A stretch of DNA of 64,000 bases from Chloroflexota bacterium (GTDB taxonomy: Bacteria; Chloroflexota; Anaerolineae; Anaerolineales; UBA4823), in assembly GCA_029265355.1 (NCBI GenBank), contig JAJUJL010000019.1, positions 1 to 64,000 on the forward strand, in the 5' to 3' direction. How positions within the stretch are numbered: the stretch's first letter is position 1; each line of letters opens with the position of its first letter. The notes under the pieces were generated by a model. It did not search any database, was not told the DNA's origin, and was given only the letters and a program-made list of their open reading frames with translations. A program made the translations under genes and the position numbers. This document shows, one piece after another, positions 36,268 through 44,836 of the stretch.

Positions 36268-37172
36268 TTGACCACCTCCCGCGCGCAGCGAAAGCCGACT
36301 GCCGGGCTGTAGTATTCTGGCCCGGCGCTGTTGCGCGTCCAAACGCGCAGGTTATAGGCGTAGGTATCTTTGCTGCCGCCGCGCAGGTAGCGGTAGTGCT
36401 GCTTCTCATACACATCGCCCGTCCACTGCCAGACGTTGCCCGCCATATCGTACAAACCGTACGGGCTGGGTGAGTCGAGCGTGGCATAGCCATCATAGGT
36501 TTTGCCATTGTAGAAGCCGACCGGCGAAGTGCTGCCGCCTTTGCCAGCGATCTTTTCGAACAGGTCGTAGCTGGAGTAGTAATTGGCATTGTTGGGCTGG
36601 ATCTCATTCCCCCATGGGAAAGCGCGCCCGTCGTTGCCGCGCGCTGCCTTTTCCCACTCGATCTCGCTCGGTAAGCGCCAACCATAATACTGGCAGTAAG
36701 CCTGCGCTCCGAACCAGGTGACCAGCGTCATGGGATGATTGGCGTAAGCCGGCTGCGCCGAGAACGTAGCTCCAGCGTAGCTCAGGCGCAGACCGGGATC
36801 GTCCAGCGGCACATGCAGGTAATCGCCGGCCTTGATCTCGACCTCGTGCTCGTAGGCGTGGAACTCATCGCCTGGGTAATAACCCAAAATGCGCTGTCCA
36901 TCGAGCTTGAGCCATCCATCCGCCAGGGCGGAGTCGAGATACGCGGCAAACTGGGCAACCGTCACATCGGTGACCATGATCTCGTAATCATAGTTCACTG
37001 GGGTGACGTGGTTGTGCTGCCCAGATAAGAACTCGCCGCGCGGCACCAGCGCCCAGGCTGAGGCGTCCACACCGGTATCGATCTCCAGCGGCGGGGAAAC
37101 CACGGCCGCAGCGGAGGCGCAGGCCGAGAGCAACATGGCGCCCAACAGCAGCAGAGAAAATCGTCCACTCAT
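36264..37172 (-). CDS. Lipoprotein with FGE/SUMF1-type (NirV-like) domain
   Basis: This 302-residue protein has a lipoprotein signal (MLLSACASAA) and an FGE-sulfatase domain: PVNYDYEIMVTDVTVAQFAA, HPMTLVTWFGAQAYCQYYGW, RLPSEIEWEKAARG, FPWGNE, YDMAGNVWQWTGD and RGGS...VGFRCARE. The two copper-binding Cys of real formylglycine-generating enzymes (in the RGGS-to-GFRCA interval) are absent, so it is not expected to make formylglycine. Such domains (NirV, PvdO) often accompany respiratory or secreted metalloenzymes. Its position between the His-rich membrane protein and CtaB suggests a maturation role. Confidence 0.85.
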   Translation of the reverse strand: MSGRFSLLLLGAMLLSACASAAAVVSPPLEIDTGVDASAWALVPRGEFLSGQHNHVTPVNYDYEIMVTDVTVAQFAAYLDSALADGWLKLDGQRILGYYPGDEFHAYEHEVEIKAGDYLHVPLDDPGLRLSYAGATFSAQPAYANHPMTLVTWFGAQAYCQYYGWRLPSEIEWEKAARGNDGRAFPWGNEIQPNNANYYSSYDLFEKIAGKGGSTSPVGFYNGKTYDGYATLDSPSPYGLYDMAGNVWQWTGDVYEKQHYRYLRGGSKDTYAYNLRVWTRNSAGPEYYSPAVGFRCAREVVK

Positions 37173-37186
37173 TGCTCTCGTCTCCT

Positions 37187-38704
37187 TCAATCGTTGCCCG
37201 ATGCTGGCAGCGGCCGGGAATAACTCTCTGGAATCACTTCCTCGACCCCGGATTCGGCCAACTCCTGCGCCCAACGCCCCCGACTGTGGAACAAGTCGAA
37301 CAGGCGCCACAGCAGGAAGATCGCCAGCACCAGCAGCACCAGCGCCAATCCCAGGTCGGCGAAGAGCATCGTCCAGTTGACCAGCGGCTGCTGAGCCGAT
37401 TCGCTGACGAACAGGCGTTTCATCGAGAAGACCGTCACCGAGGCGAACGCCACATCCGAGCCGATGATCACCAGCCAGCCAAACCATTGGCGCAGCCGCC
37501 CTTTCAAGCCTGCCATATCCACAAAATAGAACAAGATGATCGTGGCAATGATACCGGACAGGATATGCCAGTGGCCGGTGAGGGTGATGCGCTCTTCACG
37601 ATGCGGCCAGACGCGGAAGATCTCGTCCAGGCGCACCGCCATGAAGATGCCCACTCCGCTGACGGTGAAGTTCATGAACACCATCTGCCAGGTTGCGCCA
37701 AACTTGACCGGGTCATGCAGCAAGGCCTGGATTTTCTGCAGCAAGCTGGCTTTTTGAATACCCTGCTCCGCCAACCGATCGCGGATCAGCTTGTTCCAAC
37801 CATAGATTACCAAAAACAGCGCCGCCAACAGCACCAGCACCGAGCCAACATAGATGATGGTGTGCGCCCACTCCACGACCACCACCGACCAGGCGCCAAT
37901 CGAGATCACGATTGTGCCCAGGATCATCATGGGCATGGCGATCTTGTGAAAGATGCCTTTGAAGTCGTACCACTTGCCGATGATCAGCGCCAGGGCGATG
38001 GCAATCAAGGTCAGCATGATATGCAGGTGTCCGATGATGGATTTCTGCAACACGGTCTTCTCCGGCTGGCGAATCAGATCTTCCGCCAGGAAGGTCTCGT
38101 GCCCGTTGCCCCAATACGAACCGGTGACTGCACCGAATACCGCCGATCCTAAGGTAGCCACCGCCATAACAAAAAACGCCAGGCGCTCCAGGTCCAGGCC
38201 GCCGGGTCCCCGGGCATAGGGCGAACCCTTAGGCAGGCGATATTCTTTACGCCAGGGCCACAGCGCCGCAGCCAGCAGCAAACCGGCAAAGAAGACCAGC
38301 GATAACCCCAGTAAGTACAGGCCATGAAAGGCAAAGTTGTGCCCGAAGTAACCGAACCCCAACCCAAAGACCATGGCGATCAGGTAACCAAAGGTGATCG
38401 TGGCGTTGATCGTGCGCTGCTCGTGACGCTTAACCGGCACCAGGTCAGTGATGAAATAGGTCTCGATGGCAACCACCGCCATGGCGATGGTGTGGTAAAG
38501 CAGGATGATGCGCCCCTCGCGTTCGGCTTCGACCATGCGCATGCCCAGGGTGCGCACCACCACATCGCGCACACCCCATTCCATCATCGGTCCGGAGAGC
38601 ATGCCCCAAATGGCAGTCACCAGCGAGATCATGGCGATGCCGACCAATGCCAGGCCCTTGGTGGAGCGGAATAAATAGTCATATCGTTTTGCCAATGCAG
38701 ACAT
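37187..38704 (-). CDS. Polytopic His-rich membrane protein, distantly haem-copper-oxidase-I-like
   Basis: This 505-residue protein has about twelve to thirteen helices. His residues sit within or at helices in LYHTIAM (71), GHNFAFHG (122, 127), IGHLHIML (226, 228), WAHTII (281) and TGHWHILSG (378, 380), reminiscent of the His ligands of haem-copper oxidase or NO-reductase subunit I, including the H-x-H of its tenth helix. The usual HPEVY and HH pair are not visible, so it is a distant relative or an analogue. It heads an operon with an FGE-like lipoprotein, CtaB and a six-helix protein, preceded by a CRP-type box at 38854. Confidence 0.7.
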   Translation of the reverse strand: MSALAKRYDYLFRSTKGLALVGIAMISLVTAIWGMLSGPMMEWGVRDVVVRTLGMRMVEAEREGRIILLYHTIAMAVVAIETYFITDLVPVKRHEQRTINATITFGYLIAMVFGLGFGYFGHNFAFHGLYLLGLSLVFFAGLLLAAALWPWRKEYRLPKGSPYARGPGGLDLERLAFFVMAVATLGSAVFGAVTGSYWGNGHETFLAEDLIRQPEKTVLQKSIIGHLHIMLTLIAIALALIIGKWYDFKGIFHKIAMPMMILGTIVISIGAWSVVVVEWAHTIIYVGSVLVLLAALFLVIYGWNKLIRDRLAEQGIQKASLLQKIQALLHDPVKFGATWQMVFMNFTVSGVGIFMAVRLDEIFRVWPHREERITLTGHWHILSGIIATIILFYFVDMAGLKGRLRQWFGWLVIIGSDVAFASVTVFSMKRLFVSESAQQPLVNWTMLFADLGLALVLLVLAIFLLWRLFDLFHSRGRWAQELAESGVEEVIPESYSRPLPASGND

Positions 38705-38826
38705 TGGATGACCTCCGATGTGATATTGTCGCCCTGAGGCAGCATCCGATGGTACCGAAAAGCCTCTGCGGTGGAGCGGTGAGGTCCTTCACATCGCTCC
38801 TGAGAAATCAACCTGTGCGCTATGTG

Positions 38827-38869
38827 ATTATTGCATAAAACCGCCAGACAGTCTGTGACAAATATCACA
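38827..38869 (-). promoter_or_regulatory. CRP/FNR-type class II promoter
   Basis: TGTGACAAATATCACA (38854-38869) is a perfect TGTGA-N6-TCACA site. On the minus strand AATAAT occupies 38827-38832 as a -10 box, so the expected start is near 38820 and the box is centred 41.5 bases upstream of it, the classic activator position. No -35 hexamer is needed in that geometry. The downstream gene is at 38704. Confidence 0.65.
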
Positions 38870-38907
38870 TACTGACAAAACTGTAACGATGGGCTTCGAC
38901 ATGGTTT

Positions 38908-38943
38908 AAAAAAAACCGCCGCCCGATGTGATAATCGGGCGGC
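38908..38943 (-). terminator. Terminator of the PAS-prenyltransferase gene
   Basis: GCCGCCCGAT (38918-38927) pairs perfectly with ATCGGGCGGC (38934-38943); on the minus strand the hairpin is followed by eight T (A8 at 38908-38915). It is 45 bases after the stop at 38988. Confidence 0.9.
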
Positions 38944-38987
38944 AAGCATACTACGTGGGAGGGGCGCTTGTTTCTGACTTTTCGCCG

Positions 38988-40289
38988 TTAAAGTCCGAGC
39001 AAGCGCGTCAGGCTGCCGCTGAAGAGGATGCCGGCTGCCATCAGCAGTCCGGAAACAAGGTGGAGCTGGATGGTGGCGACATTGGCGCGCACCAGCGTGC
39101 GACGCGCATACTCGCGCACAATGACCCGGCTGGCGTAGATTGCCAGCGGGGCGCCGCCCAGGATGAGCAGCGAGCCGAGGGGCAGAGCATGGCTCAGCGC
39201 CAGGTAAACGGCCAATCCAAAAGCGCCGATCATTAGCAAGGGGTAGCCCCAGCGGGCGCGTTCCCGCCCTAAGGCAACTACCAGGTTGATTTTGCCGGTC
39301 GCCCGGTCCGATTCCTCGTCCGGGAACTGGTTAATCCACAAGATAGCGGTGGTGAGCAGTCCAATGGGAGCTCCCAGCAGGAAATCGATCAGCGTCGCCT
39401 GGCCAGTCATCGCATAAACCGCCCCAGCAACCGCCAGCGGGCCGAAGTTCAAACCAATGAGCAGCTCGCCCAGGCCGCGGCGGGCAACCAGGCGCAAGGG
39501 CGGGGCGGTGTAAAAATACGAGGAGAATGCGCCGAACAAGCCAAAGAGCAACACCGCCGGAGAACCGGTCAGCGCCAGGTAAACACCCAGCCCGCCCGAC
39601 ACCAGCAATGAAACCAGCGCCACGCGGAACAGGGCGTTTTCTGAGATCAAACCCAATTCGATAGAGCGGCTGCCGCCGGTGTACGGCAGAAAGTAGGCGT
39701 TGTTCTGGCGATCGGCGCCACTGCGCCAATCGAAGTAATCGTTGAAAGTGTTGGCGGCGATGTGCATGGCAATGCCAGCGAAGAGCGTGGCGAAGAACCG
39801 CGCCCAAGGGAAGGGATTTACTGACCCATTCGCAGCAACCCAGGCTGCGCCGATCAAAATGGGCACAATGATGGCCGTCAAGAACGGCGCGCGGGTGATC
39901 ACCAACCAGGAGAAAATGCGCGTCATGGCGCTGATCTTAGGCGCTACCTGGCGCACGTCAGCATCGGTGAGCAACTCTGTGACACCACAATAGCCGATCT
40001 GCACGCCCTTTTTGAAAGTGGGGGTGATGCGCACGCGAGCGGCGATGGGCGTGCCGTCCTTGCGCAGAAAAACGGTTTCGGAGACAAACTCACCCTGTTC
40101 GGTGGCTTTTTTCAGCCAGGTGGGCACGTGCTCGAGCACGACCAGGCCGGGCGAAAACAGCGAAACGCGCTTCTTGCCGATCACTTCATCGGCGCGATAG
40201 CCAAAAATCTGCTCTGCGCCCCGGTTGTAAGTTTCGATGCGCCCTTCCATGTCGCAGGTGATCACGCTTTTTAACTGGGAATCTTTCAT
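38988..40289 (-). CDS. PAS domain fused to a UbiA/MenA-type prenyltransferase
   Basis: This 433-residue protein starts with a PAS fold (about 1-115: ITCDMEGRIETYNRGAEQIF, GKKRVSLFSP, FLRKDGTPIAARV and IGYCGVTEL). It continues in the same frame into an eight- or nine-helix UbiA-family domain with motif 1 NTFNDYFDWRSGADRQN and motif 2 PDEESDRATGK, the MenA pattern (1,4-dihydroxy-2-naphthoate prenyltransferase of menaquinone synthesis). GGAGG stands six bases before the ATG at 40289, so the PAS part is translated. No stop or shift separates the domains. It might couple prenylquinone synthesis to redox or another cue; that is inference. No other men gene is near. Confidence 0.88.
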   Translation of the reverse strand: MKDSQLKSVITCDMEGRIETYNRGAEQIFGYRADEVIGKKRVSLFSPGLVVLEHVPTWLKKATEQGEFVSETVFLRKDGTPIAARVRITPTFKKGVQIGYCGVTELLTDADVRQVAPKISAMTRIFSWLVITRAPFLTAIIVPILIGAAWVAANGSVNPFPWARFFATLFAGIAMHIAANTFNDYFDWRSGADRQNNAYFLPYTGGSRSIELGLISENALFRVALVSLLVSGGLGVYLALTGSPAVLLFGLFGAFSSYFYTAPPLRLVARRGLGELLIGLNFGPLAVAGAVYAMTGQATLIDFLLGAPIGLLTTAILWINQFPDEESDRATGKINLVVALGRERARWGYPLLMIGAFGLAVYLALSHALPLGSLLILGGAPLAIYASRVIVREYARRTLVRANVATIQLHLVSGLLMAAGILFSGSLTRLLGL

Positions 40290-40325
40290 TCTGGCCTCCA
40301 ATCATCGAAAGGTGAGGAAATAAAA

Positions 40326-40430
40326 TTATATAGATTGGAATTACGCACTTCGGGTGGGTTTGGGGATATTTTGGCGGGCTTCGCCCGCCAAAATATCCCC
40401 AACTTCCCCCAACTGCGTAAGTCCTATATA
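40326..40430. mobile_element. Small non-coding inverted-repeat element (MITE-like)
   Basis: TTGGGGATATTTTGGCGGG (40360-40378) pairs perfectly with its complement at 40384-40402 around a tiny loop, giving a stem of about 20 bp. Outside it, TTACGCA (40341-40347) faces TGCGTAA (40414-40420), and TATATAG faces CTATATA at the ends. The right end read outward-in, TATATAGGACTTACGCA, resembles terminal repeats of several bacterial insertion sequences and MITEs. It has no ORF and lies 37 bases upstream of the PAS-prenyltransferase start. Confidence 0.6.
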
Positions 40431-40559
40431 GACTAATTATATCAATAATATCTTGGTAACTGGTGAATTTCTTCACAATTCAGAACTTTGTGGCAACATG
40501 CTGCGGCGCGGCGGTCCAATTAGATGCCACGCTTTTCGCACCTTTCGCGTTCCAAGCCT

Positions 40560-41714
40560 TCACTCTGGTCTCCCCCACAGCCCATAACCAGCTTGCCGCC
40601 GGGCTTCGCGCCTGGTATGTTGCTCGTGAATTTCTGCCACATGCTGCACCTTTTCAGCAATAGCGGCTTCCAGCCACAGGCGCCCTTTCTCGGCGGTGGC
40701 GTGGGAGCCAGCGCCGTATGCCCCGGCGATCGAATCGTCGTCCCATGGCGGGTTAGCCGCCAGCGCTCCTCCCTCCACCCAATCCATATAATAAGAGGGC
40801 GTGCTGATAAAATCGACATCGTCCACCACGCGCTCCATGTGCACCAGCTCGGGGCGCAGGTGCAGCATGAGCGAGGTTTCCAGTTCGCAGGCATGCCCCA
40901 TGCCGCCAATGGGAGAAGTGCGGTAGCGCTGCAGGGCAGCCGCGCCTTCCGGCCCGGAAAGATACAGCCAGGCAGTGGCGCAGAAGATGCGCCGCCAACG
41001 CTCGCCGGCGTATTTGACCACATTGACCAGGAAGGAACAATTGCCGCCATGCCCGCTGAGCAGATAAAAGCGCTCAAAGCCACGTGTGACGAGCACCCGC
41101 ACCACATCCAGCCAGAAATCTTCGAAGGCGCGGCCCCCGGCATTGAGCGTGCCAGCAAAAGATGAGCGGTGGGTGCTCACCCCGTAGGGCATCACGGGGA
41201 GGCAAACCGCCCGCAGCGGGGCGGCCTGTGCAGCGCCCTGCGCCACCGCCTCAATGCAGATTGTATCCACCGACAGCGGCAGGTGGTATGCGTGCTGCTC
41301 GGTGTGACCGATGGGCAGCAAGACAACCTTCTCCCGCTCAGCGTCGCCTGGCAGGTCGAAGCGCCCGGCGCGCAGGTCGGCTCCCGGATGCGGCTGGCGA
41401 ATCTGCGCCGCCCCCAGCCCTAAATTGACCCCTTGTGGGGTGAGCACATACACCTGGCTGAATCCGTCATCGCGCAAGCTGTCCAGCAAATTGCTGATGT
41501 AAGCCGCCAGCAGAGTCTCAGCGACTTCCAATCCAGAGCCGCGCCAGCCGTATGGGAAAGCCGGCAGCAGGGCGATGCGCTCCGGAGCGCCCAAGGCTTC
41601 TGCCAGGCTATCCAATGAATAACCCGCTCCCAACGGCAATACCAGCGGTAGATCGCGCCGCAGCGCAGCCACTTCGGGCCAGGTCAATGTGTCGAAATGA
41701 AAGAAATCGGTCAT
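40560..41714 (-). CDS. Creatininase family protein with an extra N-terminal half-domain
   Basis: This 384-residue protein has a complete creatininase/amidohydrolase domain in its C-terminal ~260 residues: VVLLPIGHTEQHAYHLPLSV with D (Glu-x-His...Asp ligands), LLSGHGGNCSFL and HACELETSLML carry the metal ligands. The first ~115 residues also look like a decayed copy of the start of the same fold (LPLVLPLGAGYSLDSLAEAL, LLPAFPYGWRGSGLEVAETL and DDGFSQVYVLTPQG) but lack the metal ligands. Members hydrolyse cyclic amides such as creatinine or formamides in cofactor synthesis (FAPy, MftE). It is divergent from an oligopeptide importer, which may bring its substrate. Confidence 0.85.
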   Translation of the reverse strand: MTDFFHFDTLTWPEVAALRRDLPLVLPLGAGYSLDSLAEALGAPERIALLPAFPYGWRGSGLEVAETLLAAYISNLLDSLRDDGFSQVYVLTPQGVNLGLGAAQIRQPHPGADLRAGRFDLPGDAEREKVVLLPIGHTEQHAYHLPLSVDTICIEAVAQGAAQAAPLRAVCLPVMPYGVSTHRSSFAGTLNAGGRAFEDFWLDVVRVLVTRGFERFYLLSGHGGNCSFLVNVVKYAGERWRRIFCATAWLYLSGPEGAAALQRYRTSPIGGMGHACELETSLMLHLRPELVHMERVVDDVDFISTPSYYMDWVEGGALAANPPWDDDSIAGAYGAGSHATAEKGRLWLEAAIAEKVQHVAEIHEQHTRREARRQAGYGLWGRPE

Positions 41715-41919
41715 CGTGTTTTTTATATCCCATTGTGAGCGCTTTGAACAGGGAAGAAAACCGGTGAAATTCACTTACACACCAGCAATTTATACTGTAA
41801 AATGAAAGTACATCTTGCCCATTACAAAGTGAAACCAAACTGCCGGTTGGCATGGCTGCAAACACCCCACACCTGCCCGAAATGCGTATTTCCCAAACCA
41901 TTTGTTCCAGGAGGAGAAC

Positions 41920-43644
41920 ATGCGTACCCGATTCACTTTGTCCCTTCTGATCGCGGCTGCACTGATCCTGGCAGCCTGCGCCCCCACGCCGCCCACAACC
42001 CCATCCCCAGAAGCACCACCCTCTACAGAAGCCCCCGCCATCACTGAAGCGCCCTCCGTTGCCACCGAAGCCCCGCAACCGTCTGCTGAGCCATCTGTGC
42101 TGCGCATCGGTTGGGCCGGCAGCCCAGACACATTGAACCCTGGCACGGGACTGCTGTCCGAGTCGTACACGATCTACGGCCTGGTGTACGATACCATGTA
42201 CCAATATGAATTGGATGGCACTTACAGCCTGCGCCTGGCAAAAAGCGTGGACGTTTCCGATGATGGTTTGGTGTGGACCTTTACCCTGAGAGATGGACTC
42301 AAGTTCCACGATGGCACGCCGCTGACCGCCGAGGACGTAGTCTTTTCATACCAACTTTACCAGGTGACCGAAGACTTCCCCTATATGCCCGGCTATACGA
42401 CATACTTCGAGTCGATCGAGGCCAAATCGCCGAGCGAGGTGGTCATCACGCTGAGCGAGGCCATCCCCAATATGGAGGCTTCGCTGATCTACCTGTTCGT
42501 GCTGCCCAAGCACATCTGGGAGAAGGTGGAGAACCTGGCCGAGTTCGAAAACCTGGAGATGATCGGCAGCGGGCCATTCAAGCTGGCGGATTACCAGCAA
42601 AATGAGTTCGTCCGCCTGGAAGCGGTCAAGGATCATTTCTACCAACCCAAGGTGGACCAGATCGTCTTCCAGACCTTCGAGAACCAGGATGCGCTGGTGC
42701 AGGCGATACGCACCGGGCAAGTGGATATGATCACCGAGATGCCCAACACCGTCGTCGAGACGCTGCGCCAGGCAGAGAATGTCGCAGTAGTGACCGGCGT
42801 GCCCCTTGCGCCCGACATCGCTGACATTATCATCAACCAGGCTGATCCCGCGACCTGCCCAGTCGATGAGGGCGGCGTGTGTTCTGGCAACCCGGCCTTG
42901 CGCGAACTGAAGTTCCGCCAGGCGCTGGCGCATGCCACCAATAAACAGAAGATCATCGAGGTCGTGCTGCTGGGACTCGGAGACCCCGGGCTGACGCTGG
43001 TGGCAAACAGCCTGACCCAATTTTACAATGACCAGCTCCAGGACTACACCTACGATCCTGCACTGGCAAACCAGATGCTGGACGAAGCGGGCTTCCCGGA
43101 TAGCGATGGCGACGGCGTGCGCGAGCTGCCGGATGGTACACCCATCAACCTGCGCCTGAATTACCCCAGCGACAGCACCACCGCACCCCGCACCGCCGAA
43201 CTTCTCAAAGAGATGTGGGCTGAAATCGGTGTGAACCTGGAGATACAGCCGCTCGACCCGGATACGCTCTCCTCAGTGTGCTGCCCGGCTTTTGACTACG
43301 ACATCCTGATCTGGGGTTGGGGTTCCGATCCTGATCCGGGCTTCATGCTCAGCGTGCATCTCACCGACGAGATCCCCACGGGTCTGAGCGAGACCGGCTA
43401 TTCCAATCCGGAATTCGATGAACTGTATGTGCAACAGTCTACAGAACGCGATCCGCAGAAACGGCGCGAGATCATTTTCAAGATGCAGGAGATCCTGCTG
43501 CGAGATGTTGTGTATATCGTGCCTTTCTACGCCAAGGCCGTGCAGGCGTACCGTACGGACACGTTTACTGGCTGGATCACCGATGCGCCCAAGCTCTCGC
43601 TGGAAGATGTCAGTTCGCTGGTCAGGGTCGAGCCTATCAAATAA
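41920..43644 (+). CDS. Oligopeptide/dipeptide ABC transporter substrate-binding lipoprotein
   Basis: This 574-residue SBP_bac_5 protein has a lipoprotein signal (LILAACAPTPP), a Pro/Thr/Ser/Glu-rich linker (about 22-60) and the family motif LRDGLKFHDGTPLTAEDVVF. The ATG follows AGGAGGAG. It is the first gene of an importer operon (binding protein, permease, permease-ATPase fusion, ATPase) and would capture peptides or related solutes outside the membrane. Its 206-base upstream gap is shared with the divergent creatininase-family gene. Confidence 0.93.
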   Translation: MRTRFTLSLLIAAALILAACAPTPPTTPSPEAPPSTEAPAITEAPSVATEAPQPSAEPSVLRIGWAGSPDTLNPGTGLLSESYTIYGLVYDTMYQYELDGTYSLRLAKSVDVSDDGLVWTFTLRDGLKFHDGTPLTAEDVVFSYQLYQVTEDFPYMPGYTTYFESIEAKSPSEVVITLSEAIPNMEASLIYLFVLPKHIWEKVENLAEFENLEMIGSGPFKLADYQQNEFVRLEAVKDHFYQPKVDQIVFQTFENQDALVQAIRTGQVDMITEMPNTVVETLRQAENVAVVTGVPLAPDIADIIINQADPATCPVDEGGVCSGNPALRELKFRQALAHATNKQKIIEVVLLGLGDPGLTLVANSLTQFYNDQLQDYTYDPALANQMLDEAGFPDSDGDGVRELPDGTPINLRLNYPSDSTTAPRTAELLKEMWAEIGVNLEIQPLDPDTLSSVCCPAFDYDILIWGWGSDPDPGFMLSVHLTDEIPTGLSETGYSNPEFDELYVQQSTERDPQKRREIIFKMQEILLRDVVYIVPFYAKAVQAYRTDTFTGWITDAPKLSLEDVSSLVRVEPIK

Positions 43645-43740
43645 CCTGCCGGAACACAAGTCCCTGCCTCAGCGACACTTCCACATCATGGATAGGCTCG
43701 CCTCTGCAATGCAACCTTAACGCTGAGCATTCATCACTGC

Positions 43741-43776
43741 GGCATCGAGGGGGGTGGCTGCGCCCTCCTCGATGCC
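43741..43776 (+). promoter_or_regulatory. Intercistronic stem-loop after the binding-protein gene
   Basis: GGCATCGAGG (43741-43750) pairs perfectly with CCTCGATGCC (43767-43776) around a 16-base loop. It is about 97 bases after the binding-protein stop and 29 bases before the permease start and has no T run. Such stems often protect the 5' mRNA part and lower expression of the downstream genes. Confidence 0.55.
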
Positions 43777-43804
43777 CGTCAAACCCAACAGCCCGGAGGC
43801 TGTA

Positions 43805-44833
43805 TTGAAACGTTACCGCTACCTGGCTAAAAAGGTCGGCTGGGCGCTTTTCACCATACTTTTCGTTATCGTTCTCAATTTCTTTTTGTTCCGCATCCTG
43901 CCGGGCGATCCGGCGCGGGCTGGAATACGCGACCCGCGCCTGACGCGCCAGGCGGTGGAAGCTATCCGGGTGCGCTTTGGGCTGGATAAACCCGTCATCA
44001 ACTGCTTCGAATCCCTGAATCCGGTCAAATTCGGCGCTTGCACAGTCAACCCGTTGGACACGCAGTTCTTCATTTACGCGGCCAACCTGTTGAGGGGCGA
44101 AATGGGCATCAGCTACCACTCCAACCGCCCAGTGAGCAGCCTGCTCGTCGAGCGCTTGTGGAACACCTTGCTATTGATCGGCGCCGGGCAGATCCTTGCT
44201 ATCCTGCTGGGGATTGCCCTGGGCGTGGTAGCCGCCTGGAAGGCGCGCACGCCGGTGGATTACGCAGCGCTGATCTTCAGCCTGTTTGCCTGGAGCCTGC
44301 CCACCTTTTGGCTGGGAATTGTGCTGCTCTTCTGGGGCAGCGCTGTCGGTCTGCCAGTGGGCGGCAAGGCGACACCGGGATTGAGTTTTCTGCCGGCGAG
44401 CGAGCAGGCATTGGATATTGCCCGCCACATGATCTTGCCGACCCTCACCTACACGATCGTCTTTTTAGGGGAGTATATGCTGGTGATGCGCTCCAGCCTC
44501 TTGGATGTGCTCTCAGAAGACTACATTCTAACGGCAAAAGCCAAGGGGCTGAGCACGTTCCAGATCTTGAAAGACCATGCCTTGAAAAACGCTATGCTGC
44601 CTATGGTGACGATCATCGCCATCAATCTTGGCTTCACCGTGGCAGGCGCTTTGCAGATCGAAACCGTGTTCTCGTGGCCCGGTCTGGGTGGGGCTATCTA
44701 CGAAGCCGTGGGACGACGCGACTTTCCCGTGCTGCAAGGCGCATTCTTGATGATCGCTGTCAGTGTGATCTTCGCCAACCTGTTCGCCGATCTGCTGTAT
44801 TCGTACCTGGACCCGCGGGTGCAAACCGACTAG
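43805..44833 (+). CDS. Oligopeptide ABC transporter permease (DppB/OppB-like)
   Basis: This permease of about 342 residues has six helices; the N-terminal signature is YLAKKVGWALFTILFVIVLN followed by FFLFRILPGDP. The EAA-type coupling segment AKGLSTFQILKDHALKNAML is at about 248-267. The best start is TTG 43805, with GGAGG five bases upstream and the protein starting MKRYRYLAKK as is usual for the family; GTG 43754 or ATG 43772 would add residues encoded within the stem-loop. Confidence 0.9.
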   Translation: MKRYRYLAKKVGWALFTILFVIVLNFFLFRILPGDPARAGIRDPRLTRQAVEAIRVRFGLDKPVINCFESLNPVKFGACTVNPLDTQFFIYAANLLRGEMGISYHSNRPVSSLLVERLWNTLLLIGAGQILAILLGIALGVVAAWKARTPVDYAALIFSLFAWSLPTFWLGIVLLFWGSAVGLPVGGKATPGLSFLPASEQALDIARHMILPTLTYTIVFLGEYMLVMRSSLLDVLSEDYILTAKAKGLSTFQILKDHALKNAMLPMVTIIAINLGFTVAGALQIETVFSWPGLGGAIYEAVGRRDFPVLQGAFLMIAVSVIFANLFADLLYSYLDPRVQTD

Positions 44834-44836
44834 CCC

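Noticed and set aside
36264-37172. Active formylglycine-generating enzyme (sulfatase maturation)
   Set aside because: The copper-binding Cys pair near the C terminus is missing, the protein is an exported lipoprotein, and no sulfatase gene is nearby.
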